This document shows positions 18,294-27,053 of a stretch of 64,000 bases of DNA, piece by piece; position 1 is the stretch's first letter; every line of letters begins with the position of its first letter. The stretch is from UBA11891 sp049890035. Lineage in GTDB: Bacteria; Bacteroidota; Bacteroidia; Flavobacteriales; Flavobacteriaceae. Where the stretch lies: the NCBI GenBank assembly GCA_049890035.1, contig JBMHCG010000033.1:17953-81952 (forward strand), given 5' to 3'. A model generated the notes under the pieces. It did not search any database. It saw only the letters and a list, made by a program, of their open reading frames with translations, and was not told the origin of the DNA. The position numbers and the translations under genes are program-made.

Positions 18294-19553
18294 CTACCAA
18301 TCGCGGAGTCGATTGGCATCCATATTTAGGTAAATAAAGAACATCAAACTTGTCGCCAGTAAATTAGATCCTCCATAGCTTAGGAATAAAAGGGGAATAC
18401 CAATCGTAGGAATCATCCCAAGAGACATTCCAATATTGACTAAAAAGTGAATAAATAAAATGCTTGCCACACTGTAACAAAAAGCACGTCGAAATTGACT
18501 TGTTTGTTTTTCAGCTTGAAAAAGAATGCGAATGATCAATATCGTAAAACAAGCCACAACCAAAAAACTTCCAATAAACCCCCACTCTTCCCCAATCGTA
18601 CTAAAGATATAGTCTGTATGTTGCTCGGGTACAAAGTCTCCCTTTGTTTGGGTTCCTTTCAAAAATCCTTTCCCTTGAAAACCACCCGAACCAATAGCAA
18701 TTTTTGATTGATTGATATTATAGCCAATTCCTTGCGAGTCAACCTCCTTCCCTAGAATAATATTGAATCGGTCTCTATGCCGTTGTTCAAATAGGTCGTT
18801 AAAAATAAAATCTACGGTAAAAGTAAATCCAGAAGCCAGCAGGCCAAATAAAATAAATGGTAAGAGGGCCGGTTTGTACTTTAATCGTTTGAGTAAATAG
18901 AATGCCAATGATAGCATTACGATAATTAAGCTGATAACGATCGGTATTTCAAATAGCAGTGTAAGAATAAAAACGGTTAGAGCACTTCCGATGATGACCA
19001 AAAAAATATAGCTGAGCCCTTCTCTAAACAACACAAAAAAGAAAGCAACAAAAACCAAAGCACTCCCCGGGTCGGGTTGCAAAACAATAAGTAGAGCGGG
19101 TAATAAAATTATGAAAGCAATCTTTAATAAAGAGCGGAAGCGTTTAAGATTGGTTTGAAATTGGGAAACGATTTTAGCCAACATAAGTCCTGTAGCGAGC
19201 TTACTAAACTCTGCGGGTTGCAGTCCTAGGCCACCAATGGCATACCACGAACGCGCACCAGAAATTGTTTTACCAAAAGCGAACAATCCCACCAATAAGA
19301 TTAGCGAAACGATATAAATGGGCTGTGCAAATTGTTCAAAGAACTTTACTCGGAGGGCTAAAAAAAATCCCCCTGCAGTAAAACTTAGAATGGCAAAAAA
19401 GAACTGTTTTCCCGCAGGTGAACTCAGATTAAGAAGACTACTAGATTCCTCTGCATAGGTAGCTGAATAGACATTGACCAAACCAAAACAGACGAGTAAG
19501 AAATAGCATAACAAACTTACCCAGTCAATCCGACTGAGAACCGATTCGCTCAT
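18294..19553 (-). CDS. rodA: Rod shape-determining protein RodA (SEDS glycosyltransferase)
   Basis: A 419-residue SEDS protein with about ten membrane helices. The segments GARSWYAIGGLGLQPAEFSKLATGLMLAK and GSGGFQGKGFLKGTQTKGDFVPEQHTDYIFSTIGEEWGF are diagnostic, and the end reads IPTIGIPLLFLSYGGSNLLA. RodA polymerises peptidoglycan glycan strands during side-wall growth together with PBP2. The start overlaps the stop of the PBP2 gene by 4 bases, so the two are translationally coupled at the end of the mre operon. Confidence 0.96.
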   Translation of the reverse strand: MSESVLSRIDWVSLLCYFLLVCFGLVNVYSATYAEESSSLLNLSSPAGKQFFFAILSFTAGGFFLALRVKFFEQFAQPIYIVSLILLVGLFAFGKTISGARSWYAIGGLGLQPAEFSKLATGLMLAKIVSQFQTNLKRFRSLLKIAFIILLPALLIVLQPDPGSALVFVAFFFVLFREGLSYIFLVIIGSALTVFILTLLFEIPIVISLIIVMLSLAFYLLKRLKYKPALLPFILFGLLASGFTFTVDFIFNDLFEQRHRDRFNIILGKEVDSQGIGYNINQSKIAIGSGGFQGKGFLKGTQTKGDFVPEQHTDYIFSTIGEEWGFIGSFLVVACFTILIIRILFQAEKQTSQFRRAFCYSVASILFIHFLVNIGMSLGMIPTIGIPLLFLSYGGSNLLATSLMFFIYLNMDANRLRDW

Positions 19554-21415
19554 TGGTTAATCTTAAAGGGTTTTCCTGAATAAGGCTTGTCATATTCTTC
19601 CAACAGACTGCCATTGACAATGCGATTTTCAAGCCAGCGTCTTTTGACGTCCTTATTCAGATATTTTTCAATCATCAAACTAGCAATAGGTGCTGCCCAG
19701 CGCGCACCCCAATAGCCATTTTCTACAAATACAGCCAGTGCAATCTGAGGATTCTCTTTGGGTGCAAATGCAATAAACATGGAATGGTCCGTTAGTTGTT
19801 GTTTTTTTCCGTTCAAGAGGATGAAATTTTCAACTGTCCCAGTTTTTCCACATACTTCAATGCCTTTGATGCGAGCTATTCGTGCTGTTCCATATTCTAC
19901 AACCTTGTGCATCCCATCTATTATGGTCTCAAAATGCACTGAGTCAATAGTAGTTTGTTTTTTTTCATAGCGATTTACTTCCGGTTCCCCAATAATAGAC
20001 TTCATAAAATGAGGTTTTATGTAAAACCCTCTGTTGGCAATAGCTGCGGTGAAATTAGCCATCTGAATGGGGGTAGTCAGTATTTCACCTTGTCCAATGG
20101 CATTGGAAATGATGGTTGGTGCTTTCCAGCCCTTTTCACCATAGGCTCTGTCGTAATATTCAGCTCCAGGGATGTATCCCGGTTTACCAACTGGCAGGTC
20201 ATACCCCAAGTAATTGCCCAATCCAAAACTTTGAAGGTGCTTTTTCCAACGATTGATTCCTTCCTGAGGGGATTCGTAGGCTTCAATAATACCTTTATAA
20301 GTTTTTGAAAAATAGGTGTTACAGGATTTGTAAATGGCTTTTGTCAGATCGTTTTTAGATCGAAGTGGACAATGACATTCCATAAAAGCACCACGCGCAT
20401 AGAAGTGTCCCTTGTTACAACGAAATTTTGTATCTGGTTGGACAACATTTTCCTGCAAAGCAATTAGTGCATTAAGGACCTTAAATGGCGAACCCGGAGC
20501 ATACTGTGCTTGCAATCCTCTGTCAAAAAGAGGCTTGGAAAGTGTATCGAGAGACAACGCCCTAAAATTACTAGAGCGTTGCCTACCTACTAACAAAGTA
20601 GGATCGTAATTGGGTGCACTGACCAAAGCTAGAATTTCTCCTGAGGCGGGTTCAATAGCAACAATTCCTCCACGTTTGTTTTGCAATAATTTCTCACCGT
20701 ATTCCTGAAGTCTTTCATCGAGTGTCAGTGTGATGTCATGTGCTTGAATGGGTGGTGAATCGAATTGTCCTCCTTCATAAGCCCCTATGATACGGTTGAA
20801 TTTATCTTTCTGAAGAAATTGTTTTCCTTTAATTCCTCGAAGATATTTTTCATAATACTTTTCAATACCCTGCCGCCCAATCAATTCTCCTTTTCTGTAA
20901 TAAGGGTCTTTTTTCAGGTCATTGTTATTGACCTCACTGACATACCCAAGAACGTTAGCTGCGATGGGTTTTCGGTAATCTCTAACAGTTTTTTTCTGCA
21001 AATAAAACCCTTGGTATTTCCAAATCTTTTCTTGTAATACAGCGTGGGTTTCTTGTGAAAGTGCTGCTACTATGGTAGCAGGTATTTTTCTAGAATATTT
21101 CTTGGCTTTACGAAGCCGGTCTTCAAAATCATAAGTCCGAAGACCGATCAAATTTAACAGTTCCAAAGTATCAAAAGCAATGATGTTTTCCGGAATGACC
21201 ATCAGGTCATAGGAAGGTTTGTTGGCAACTAATAGGGAGCCATTTCGATCGTAGATAAAACCACGTTCCGGATAGACATCGCGTTCCATGACCGCATTGT
21301 TTTGTGAGAGTGATGAGTAAACCGTGTTGACCAACTGTAGTTGCAATAGTTTCACAACAAAGACAAAGGCTATGAATAACGTAAGAACGGGAAGAAAAAA
21401 AGAACGGTTCATCAC
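19550..21415 (-). CDS. mrdA: Penicillin-binding protein 2 (elongation transpeptidase)
   Basis: A 621-residue class B penicillin-binding protein with one N-terminal membrane anchor (about residues 7-26), a dimerisation/pedestal domain (ERDVYPERGFIYDRNGSLLV) and the transpeptidase domain. The three active-site motifs are visible: SPFK at residues 309-312 (APGSPFKVLNAL), the SxN motif in YKSCNTYF, and KTG at 524-526 (VCGKTGTVEN). It cross-links peptidoglycan made by RodA. The start overlaps mreD by 4 bases. Confidence 0.96.
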   Translation of the reverse strand: MMNRSFFLPVLTLFIAFVFVVKLLQLQLVNTVYSSLSQNNAVMERDVYPERGFIYDRNGSLLVANKPSYDLMVIPENIIAFDTLELLNLIGLRTYDFEDRLRKAKKYSRKIPATIVAALSQETHAVLQEKIWKYQGFYLQKKTVRDYRKPIAANVLGYVSEVNNNDLKKDPYYRKGELIGRQGIEKYYEKYLRGIKGKQFLQKDKFNRIIGAYEGGQFDSPPIQAHDITLTLDERLQEYGEKLLQNKRGGIVAIEPASGEILALVSAPNYDPTLLVGRQRSSNFRALSLDTLSKPLFDRGLQAQYAPGSPFKVLNALIALQENVVQPDTKFRCNKGHFYARGAFMECHCPLRSKNDLTKAIYKSCNTYFSKTYKGIIEAYESPQEGINRWKKHLQSFGLGNYLGYDLPVGKPGYIPGAEYYDRAYGEKGWKAPTIISNAIGQGEILTTPIQMANFTAAIANRGFYIKPHFMKSIIGEPEVNRYEKKQTTIDSVHFETIIDGMHKVVEYGTARIARIKGIEVCGKTGTVENFILLNGKKQQLTDHSMFIAFAPKENPQIALAVFVENGYWGARWAAPIASLMIEKYLNKDVKRRWLENRIVNGSLLEEYDKPYSGKPFKINQ

Positions 21416-21912
21416 TTTGCTTTATAAAATCCGAGAATGAGCCAGAGCAACATAAAGGTAAAAATAGTAGTTAAGAATGCATTTTTCAAAATTTGAAAAA
21501 AGGCCAACCAACTAAAATACTCGATAGTGTAATAAATCACGCTGTGAGCGAATACAATCAGAGCCAAATAGGTTAATTGGTTACTTACCCGAGTCCCTTT
21601 GATCATCGCATAAGGAATATCTGCGTTGATGCCAAAACTAAAACCTACGATCAATGGACGTAAAAACCCTATAGTTAGGGTAGCGATTGTGTGCGCGCCG
21701 GCAGTTCCTAAAATCAGATCAATAAAAAACCCTAAAATAAAACACAAAAAGATAAAAAGGGTTTGGTTACCATCCAATCGGTATCGGATCACAAAAAGTA
21801 AATAGACAAAGGGATTGACAAACCCTAATAGATTCATATTACTGAACAATAAAAATTGCAAAATAACAAGAGTCAGAAAGGAGAGACCAGTTTGAATATT
21901 TTCTTGCAACAT
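21412..21912 (-). CDS. mreD: Rod shape-determining protein MreD
   Basis: A 166-residue membrane protein with about five helices. Sequence identity in this family is low, so the call rests on size, topology and position between mreC and mrdA in a complete elongasome operon. It acts with MreC and RodA in side-wall synthesis. It starts 7 bases after mreC and overlaps mrdA by 4 bases. Confidence 0.9.
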   Translation of the reverse strand: MLQENIQTGLSFLTLVILQFLLFSNMNLLGFVNPFVYLLFVIRYRLDGNQTLFIFLCFILGFFIDLILGTAGAHTIATLTIGFLRPLIVGFSFGINADIPYAMIKGTRVSNQLTYLALIVFAHSVIYYTIEYFSWLAFFQILKNAFLTTIFTFMLLWLILGFYKAK

Positions 21913-21919
21913 GAGGGTT

Positions 21920-22720
21920 TTATTTTAGTAAAGAATCGATTGCTACTTTGTCTCTGTTCTCAATGACATAAACATGATCGAGATTGGTGAAGTTATTAAA
22001 CAAAATAACTTCAATTTCATAATATCGTTTGGAAGGGAGTACAATCAGATTACTCACTTTTCCGATAGGAATATTTTTGGGGAAGTATGCTGACATACCA
22101 CCCGTGACTACGGTATCTCCGATTGTGACTTTGTTGATGGTTGGGATATCTGTCAAAGTCATTTTATTGGGCACTACGCCGGGCCAAAACAAGGAACCAA
22201 AAGCATTGCTTTTTTTTAGTTTAGCATTGATCTTCAAGTCTCTGTGAAGTAAGGAAACAACACTGGCAAACCGACTGTTGGCTTGATTCACTATACCGAC
22301 GATCCCATTGGGGCCAATGACTCCCATTTCTTCATGGACGCTGTCTCGAATCCCTTTGTTAATTACCATAAAATTTCGAACACTCGCAATACTATTTTTT
22401 ACAATTCGGGCAGGAATCAATCGGAAAGGGGAAGACAAATCTGTATCCAGACTGTCTTCATTTGTTTTTTGTAAGGCAAGGAGGGATTTTAGCTTGAGAT
22501 TTTCTTCCACTAGCATTTTATTTTCTTCATCCAACCGAAAATAGCGTTGATAGGAATTGCGAAAATCCAATAGCGTGCCCGATAGCGAAAGACTCAATTG
22601 GCGTAATTCGCTTTGATGATAGGGGCTTTTGTTTTGAAGGAAGAAAATAGAAAAGAATAACAACAGCAAGTAAATAAAGAAATTCCGATTTCTAAGAATC
22701 GCATTAATTATCTGTTGCAT
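21920..22720 (-). CDS. mreC: Rod shape-determining protein MreC
   Basis: A 266-residue bitopic protein with one N-terminal helix (residues about 13-28), a coiled-coil stretch (EENKMLVEENLKLKSLLALQ) and a beta-rich periplasmic domain. Typical MreC elements are RIVKNSIASVRNFMVINKG, GPNGIVGIVNQANSRFASVVSLLH and GDTVVTGGMSAYFPKNIPIGKV. It links MreB to PBP2 in the periplasm. It follows mreB by 6 bases. Confidence 0.95.
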   Translation of the reverse strand: MQQIINAILRNRNFFIYLLLLFFSIFFLQNKSPYHQSELRQLSLSLSGTLLDFRNSYQRYFRLDEENKMLVEENLKLKSLLALQKTNEDSLDTDLSSPFRLIPARIVKNSIASVRNFMVINKGIRDSVHEEMGVIGPNGIVGIVNQANSRFASVVSLLHRDLKINAKLKKSNAFGSLFWPGVVPNKMTLTDIPTINKVTIGDTVVTGGMSAYFPKNIPIGKVSNLIVLPSKRYYEIEVILFNNFTNLDHVYVIENRDKVAIDSLLK

Positions 22721-22726
22721 TCATTA

Positions 22727-23746
22727 TTATTTTATTAATATCGTTTTGTAACGCTCAATATTTTTTAATGCAATTCCCGTTCCTCTAACCACAGCTTGTA
22801 GGGGGTCTTCTGCGATGTATACCGGCAGGTCTGTTTTGCGAGACAAACGTTTGTCCAAACCGCGCAGAAGTGCGCCACCACCAGCCAAATAAATCCCGGT
22901 ATTGTAAATGTCTGCTGCCAGCTCGGGCGGAGTTTGTGCAAGAGCCTCCATAATGGCTTCTTCAATTCGTATGATGGACTTGTCAAGTGCTTTGGCTACT
23001 TCTGTATAGGAGATCATAGCTTGTTTGGGTTTACCTGTTAGCAGATCTCTCCCTTGAACTGACATTTCCTCAGGTGGGTTTTCAAGGTCTTCAATAACAG
23101 CCCCAATGAGAATTTTTATTTTCTCAGCCGTTCGTTCTCCAACGTATAAATTGTGCTTGCTACGCATGTAATTGACTATATCGTTACTGAAAACATCACC
23201 AGCAATTTTAACAGATTTATCACAGACAATTCCCGATAAAGCAATAACGGCTATTTCGGTTGTTCCGCCACCGATATCAACGATCATGTTCCCCTTGGGT
23301 TGCATGATGTCAATTCCTATTCCAATAGCTGCAGCCATGGGCTCATGCACCAAATACACTTCTTTTCCGTTGACGCGTTCAGCAGATTCTTTTACGGCTC
23401 GCATTTCAACTTCCGTTATTCCAGAGGGGATGCAAATAACCATTCGCAAGGAAGGCGTGAAAAATTTTTTTTTCAAAGAAGGTATGCTTTTGATCAATTT
23501 GTTGATCATTTGCTCAGATGCATTAAAATCAGCAATAACACCATCCTTCAATGGGCGAACCGTTTTGATGTTTTCGTGCGTTTTTCCTTGCATCATGCTG
23601 GCTTCGTCACCAATAGCAATAATTTTATTGGTGGTGCGGTCGATGGCTACTATAGAAGGGCTGTTGACAACAACCTTGTCATTGTGTATGATGAGTGTGT
23701 TTGCGGTGCCTAAGTCAATCGCAATTTCTTCCGTAAAAATCCCCAT
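22727..23746 (-). CDS. mreB: Actin-like cell-shape protein MreB
   Basis: A 339-residue bacterial actin. The nucleotide-binding motifs are intact: EIAIDLGTANTLI (phosphate 1), MIVDIGGGTTEIAVIALSG (phosphate 2) and GIYLAGGGALLRGLDKRL (adenosine). EPMAAAIGIGIDI and the start near MGIFTEEIAIDL are as usual for flavobacterial MreB. It polymerises under the membrane and positions the elongasome. It follows purH by 32 bases, the largest gap in the operon, so an internal promoter is possible. Confidence 0.97.
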   Translation of the reverse strand: MGIFTEEIAIDLGTANTLIIHNDKVVVNSPSIVAIDRTTNKIIAIGDEASMMQGKTHENIKTVRPLKDGVIADFNASEQMINKLIKSIPSLKKKFFTPSLRMVICIPSGITEVEMRAVKESAERVNGKEVYLVHEPMAAAIGIGIDIMQPKGNMIVDIGGGTTEIAVIALSGIVCDKSVKIAGDVFSNDIVNYMRSKHNLYVGERTAEKIKILIGAVIEDLENPPEEMSVQGRDLLTGKPKQAMISYTEVAKALDKSIIRIEEAIMEALAQTPPELAADIYNTGIYLAGGGALLRGLDKRLSRKTDLPVYIAEDPLQAVVRGTGIALKNIERYKTILIK

Positions 23747-23778
23747 AAAGGCTTAGCATTATTCGGTAAAGTTAGAAA

Positions 23779-25302
23779 TTAATGTTTAAAATGTCGTATG
23801 CCCGTAAGAACCATTTTTACATCATTTTGGTTGCAATAATCGATGGAATCTTGATCTTTTATGGATCCCCCCGGTTGAATGACAGCTTGGATACCTGCGT
23901 GATGGGCAATCTGTACGCAGTCGGGAAAAGGAAAGAAGGCATCACTTGCCATGACCGCCCCTTGCAGTTCAAAATCAAATTTACGCGCCTTTTCTATAGC
24001 CTGCTCCAGTGCATCTACCCGTGACGTTTGACCCGTTCCTGAAGCTAGGAGTTGTTGGTTTTTTGCCAAGACAATGGTGTTGGATTTGGTGTGTTTACTG
24101 ATTTTAGCGGCAAATAGCAAATCCGTCACCTCCGTTGGGCTCGGTGCCAATTGTGTCGCTTGCTGAAGATTTGACTCTGTGTCTGTTTGTGTGTCTTTGT
24201 CTTGAACCAAATAGCCATTTAAACAAGTACGGACAGATTCTGTAGGCAACAGACGGCTTTTTTGGATCAGCAGGACCCTATTTTTCTTTTGCGTAAGGAT
24301 ATCCAAGGCCTCTTTGTTATATGCAGGCGCAATCAATACTTCACAGAATAACGTATGGATCGCTTGGGCAGTTGATTCATCGATGGGACGATTGGCAATT
24401 AACACGCCCCCAAAAGCCGATACGGGGTCACCTGCCAAAGCCGCTTCGTAAGCTGCTGTTAGGTTTTCTCGAGTTGCCAAACCACAGGCATTGTTATGTT
24501 TCAAAATGGCAAATGTGGGTGCTTCCTCATAAAATTCCTCCATCAGTTGAACTGCAGCGTCTATGTCCAATAGATTATTATAGGATATTTCTTTTCCATG
24601 GATTTGTTCCAAAAGCTCGTCTAAAGGACCAAAAAAACGCCCCTCTTGATGAGGATTTTCTCCATAACGGAGTTTTTTAGATTGGTGGCTACTGATTTTT
24701 AGGGTGTCTTTGTCTTCCTGGAAATATGAAAAAATAGCACTGTCATAATGTGAAGAATCAGCAAAAGCTTTTGCTGCAAAAGCTTTTCGATCTTCTAAAT
24801 GGAATCGGTTTTTTTGTGTGGTCAACAACTCCAATAGTCTTGGGTAGTGTTTTTTGTTCGAGACGCAAACAACATCCTGAAAATTTTTGGCTGCGGCCCG
24901 TATCAAAGCAATCCCTCCAATATCAATTTTTTCAATAATCTCTGTTTCAGAAGCACTTGATCTGACAGTTTCTTCAAATGGGTATAGATCCACAATAACC
25001 AAGTCGATTTGTGGAATTTCATAACTTTTAATTTCTTGGGCATCGGAGGTGTTTTCCTGACGGTTTAAGATACCACCAAACACTTTGGGGTGTAATGTTT
25101 TTACACGTCCTCCAAGTATGGATGGGTAGCCTGTCAGATCTTCAACTGCTACAACCGGGATTCCAAGCCTCTCAATAAATTTTTGGGTTCCTCCGGTCGA
25201 ATAAAGAGTAACCCCGAATTGATGCAAAGTTTGAATGATGGGCTCAAGTCCTGATTTATCAAAGACAGAGATGAGAGCCGCTTGAATGGATAGTTCCTTC
25301 AT
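23779..25302 (-). CDS. purH: Bifunctional AICAR formyltransferase / IMP cyclohydrolase
   Basis: A 507-residue enzyme that performs the last two steps of IMP synthesis. The N-terminal MGS-like cyclohydrolase domain begins AALISVFDKSGLEPIIQTLHQFGVTLYSTGGT and contains GGRVKTLHPKVFGGIL. The C-terminal transformylase has KLRYGENPHQEGRFF, the KHNNACGLA motif and SDAFFPFPDCVQIAHHAGI. The start overlaps the upstream GAF gene by 4 bases. Placement of purH in front of mreBCD is a common flavobacterial arrangement. Confidence 0.97.
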   Translation of the reverse strand: MKELSIQAALISVFDKSGLEPIIQTLHQFGVTLYSTGGTQKFIERLGIPVVAVEDLTGYPSILGGRVKTLHPKVFGGILNRQENTSDAQEIKSYEIPQIDLVIVDLYPFEETVRSSASETEIIEKIDIGGIALIRAAAKNFQDVVCVSNKKHYPRLLELLTTQKNRFHLEDRKAFAAKAFADSSHYDSAIFSYFQEDKDTLKISSHQSKKLRYGENPHQEGRFFGPLDELLEQIHGKEISYNNLLDIDAAVQLMEEFYEEAPTFAILKHNNACGLATRENLTAAYEAALAGDPVSAFGGVLIANRPIDESTAQAIHTLFCEVLIAPAYNKEALDILTQKKNRVLLIQKSRLLPTESVRTCLNGYLVQDKDTQTDTESNLQQATQLAPSPTEVTDLLFAAKISKHTKSNTIVLAKNQQLLASGTGQTSRVDALEQAIEKARKFDFELQGAVMASDAFFPFPDCVQIAHHAGIQAVIQPGGSIKDQDSIDYCNQNDVKMVLTGIRHFKH

Positions 25303-25781
25303 AAGAGGGTATAAATAGTATTGGGAATAAAAGTTGCCACTTTTTTGTTGACCGCTTCTAGAAGTATTTCATCACTTTTTTTAAAGGGATTTAATGCATT
25401 CGAGTCAATGTCTATTTGTCCTACATTAACCCCATCAACAAATAGAGGAACTACTAGTTCAGATCGAACCGCAATGTCACATGCGATATAGTTATCTTGT
25501 TCTTGAACGTCTGGCACAACAAAATTCTGATTACTTAATGCTACTTGTCCACAGATGCCTTTTCCAAAAGGAATTTCAGTGTGTTCCGTCGGGATGCCCG
25601 CAAACGCTTTCAAGTAAAGTGCTTTGGTTTGGTGATTAGCAAAATAATACCCCACCCAATTAAAATAATCAATCGCATCTTTCAGGAAAGCACAGATGCG
25701 CTCCAAGCGTTCTTTCCACCCCAGATTGGGTTCTGATATGATGGTATCTATGGCTGTTAAAATCTGTTGCTGTTCACTCAC
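25299..25781 (-). CDS. GAF-domain protein resembling free methionine-(R)-sulfoxide reductase
   Basis: A 160-residue single GAF domain. The region FGKGICGQVALSNQNFVVPDVQEQDNYIACDIAVRSELVVPLF matches free methionine-(R)-sulfoxide reductases, including the cysteine in GICG and the one in IACD that acts as the catalytic residue in characterised members. The third cysteine of the E. coli enzyme, about ten residues before GICG, is missing here (HTEIPFGKG). The family reduces free Met-R-sulfoxide in the cytoplasm. The start codon is GTG at 25781, with a -7 box about 14 bases upstream. It heads the purH-mre operon. Confidence 0.83.
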   Translation of the reverse strand: MSEQQQILTAIDTIISEPNLGWKERLERICAFLKDAIDYFNWVGYYFANHQTKALYLKAFAGIPTEHTEIPFGKGICGQVALSNQNFVVPDVQEQDNYIACDIAVRSELVVPLFVDGVNVGQIDIDSNALNPFKKSDEILLEAVNKKVATFIPNTIYTLL

Positions 25782-25794
25782 GCGTTAAATTTTT

Positions 25795-25822
25795 CAAAAA
25801 TATTAAAAACCCTTCTGCCAAA
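25795..25822 (-). promoter_or_regulatory. Promoter of the GAF-purH-mreBCD-mrdA-rodA operon
   Basis: On the minus strand TTTGG (25818-25822) is followed 15 bases later by TATTTTTG (25795-25802), an exact TAnnTTTG -7 box. It lies back to back with the -7 box of the HMA/MauE gene, so the 80-base gap is a divergent promoter region. Confidence 0.5.
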
Positions 25823-25837
25823 TGGACTAAAGCGTAA

Positions 25838-25845
25838 TATTTTTG
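25838..25845 (+). promoter_or_regulatory. -7 promoter element for the HMA/MauE gene
   Basis: TATTTTTG, a full TAnnTTTG match. It covers a possible TTG start at 25843, which makes that start unlikely and favours the GTG at 25861. Confidence 0.45.
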
Positions 25846-25860
25846 AAGAAATCAGTTTTC

Positions 25861-26556
25861 GTGAAACAAGAATTTTATGTCTACGGAATGACCTGTGCGA
25901 ATTGTCAGAAAAGCGTCCAGCAAAAGCTGGGTTCTTCACCTTTGGTTCGTAGTGTAGCCGTGGACTTAGAATCAGGAAAAGTGGAATTAATGGGTTCCGA
26001 ACCCCTGGACAAAATCCAATTGGAAAAGATTTTGGGTCCAAAGTATACTGTGGATACATTAGTATTTTCAAGTTCCCAAAATAAGCTAAAACAATTGTAC
26101 CCTTTGTTTTTGATCTTATCCTATGTTGTTTTGGGGTCCCTGTTTTTGATTAGAGAAAACCCTTCCCCCCAAAATTTCATGTACCACTATATGGGTTTGT
26201 TTTTTGTTGTCTTTAGCTTCTTCAAATTTCTTGATTATCAAGGGTTCCCCCATTCTTTTGCGCAATATGATCCTTTAGCCAAGAGAAGCCAATTGTATGC
26301 TTATCTCTATCCTTTTTTAGAGACCTTGTTGGGGATCGCTTTTTTGTTTCAATATCAATTGAGAGCGGCCCTGTGGGGTACCTTGATTCTTCTTTCCATT
26401 ACGACCATTGGTGTGGTTCGTAGTTTGGTCAATCAGCGTCATATAGCATGCGCCTGTTTGGGAACTGTTTTAAAATTGCCAATGACTGAGGCTACTCTGA
26501 TCGAAAACAGCATTATGTTGATCATGTCGATCAGTATGTTGCTGTACGGTTTCTAA
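25861..26556 (+). CDS. Heavy-metal-associated domain fused to a MauE-like membrane domain
   Basis: A 231-residue fusion. The first 65 or so residues form an HMA domain with the metal-binding motif GMTCANCQKSV. The rest has about four membrane helices and resembles the MauE/DoxX-like family, with a conserved-looking RHIACACLGT cysteine motif between the last two helices. HMA domains bind copper or other soft metals, and MauE-type proteins are linked to disulfide handling, so a metal or thiol role at the membrane is likely but the substrate is unknown. The frame extends to a TTG at 25843, inside a promoter box; the GTG at 25861 is preferred. Confidence 0.82.
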   Translation: MKQEFYVYGMTCANCQKSVQQKLGSSPLVRSVAVDLESGKVELMGSEPLDKIQLEKILGPKYTVDTLVFSSSQNKLKQLYPLFLILSYVVLGSLFLIRENPSPQNFMYHYMGLFFVVFSFFKFLDYQGFPHSFAQYDPLAKRSQLYAYLYPFLETLLGIAFLFQYQLRAALWGTLILLSITTIGVVRSLVNQRHIACACLGTVLKLPMTEATLIENSIMLIMSISMLLYGF

Positions 26557-26982
26557 CTATCGGAGAAATAAAGTATGCTTGGTCACACCCTTTACTTCAA
26601 AAGCACTTTGAGAAAAGGAAGGGGGGCCCATAACACCGATGACGTTATTTGAAAAACCATATTTTTCTTTGGGAAGACCCACCCATGTTTTGTCCAATCG
26701 TTGGTTGTTGTTTGCATCGTGGTAAGCCTTTATAGCGTACTTGCCTTCGGGCAGACTGTCAAAAATGACTTTTAGCTTGTTAGCCCGTACAGGTGTTTTT
26801 TGAAAGAAGTGGCTTTGTATGGAATTGTTATCAAAATCATTTTGATTATCAAAAATACTTAGAAAAAAAGTCCCTGCAAGCTGTTCAATATTTTCCACTT
26901 CTATTTCCAGTCTGTGTTGTGCAAAGGTATGTGCAGTGCTTATGCTAATCCATAGCAAAAACAAACGGCAGTGTAATCCCAT
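26557..26982 (-). CDS. DUF2141 family exported protein
   Basis: A 141-residue protein with a signal peptide (MGLHCRLFLLWISISTAHTFAQ) and the DUF2141 pattern: LEIEVENIEQLAGTFFLSIFD, then DSLPEGKYAIKAYHDANNNQRLDKTWVGLPKEKYGFSNN. Function is unknown; the domain is a small beta-sandwich. The frame is open to a start at 27018, but that codon is inside the groEL terminator hairpin, so the ATG at 26982 is preferred. Its stop abuts the convergent HMA/MauE gene directly. Confidence 0.87.
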   Translation of the reverse strand: MGLHCRLFLLWISISTAHTFAQHRLEIEVENIEQLAGTFFLSIFDNQNDFDNNSIQSHFFQKTPVRANKLKVIFDSLPEGKYAIKAYHDANNNQRLDKTWVGLPKEKYGFSNNVIGVMGPPSFSQSAFEVKGVTKHTLFLR

Positions 26983-27000
26983 GGCAATTTTTAAGTAAAA

Positions 27001-27034
27001 ATAAAAAAACCTGCTCATTGAGCAGGTTTTTAAA
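27001..27034 (-). terminator. Rho-independent terminator after groEL
   Basis: CCTGCTC / GAGCAGG stem (27010-27016 and 27020-27026) with a three-base loop and A/T runs on both sides, so that the minus-strand transcript ends in a U tract. Confidence 0.9.
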
Positions 27035-27053
27035 ACACCATTAAGGAGCTAAA

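Noticed and set aside
23779..25302. Several long frames opposite purH, mreB, gldM and era
   Set aside because: They lie wholly inside strongly recognised genes on the other strand and show no domain features.
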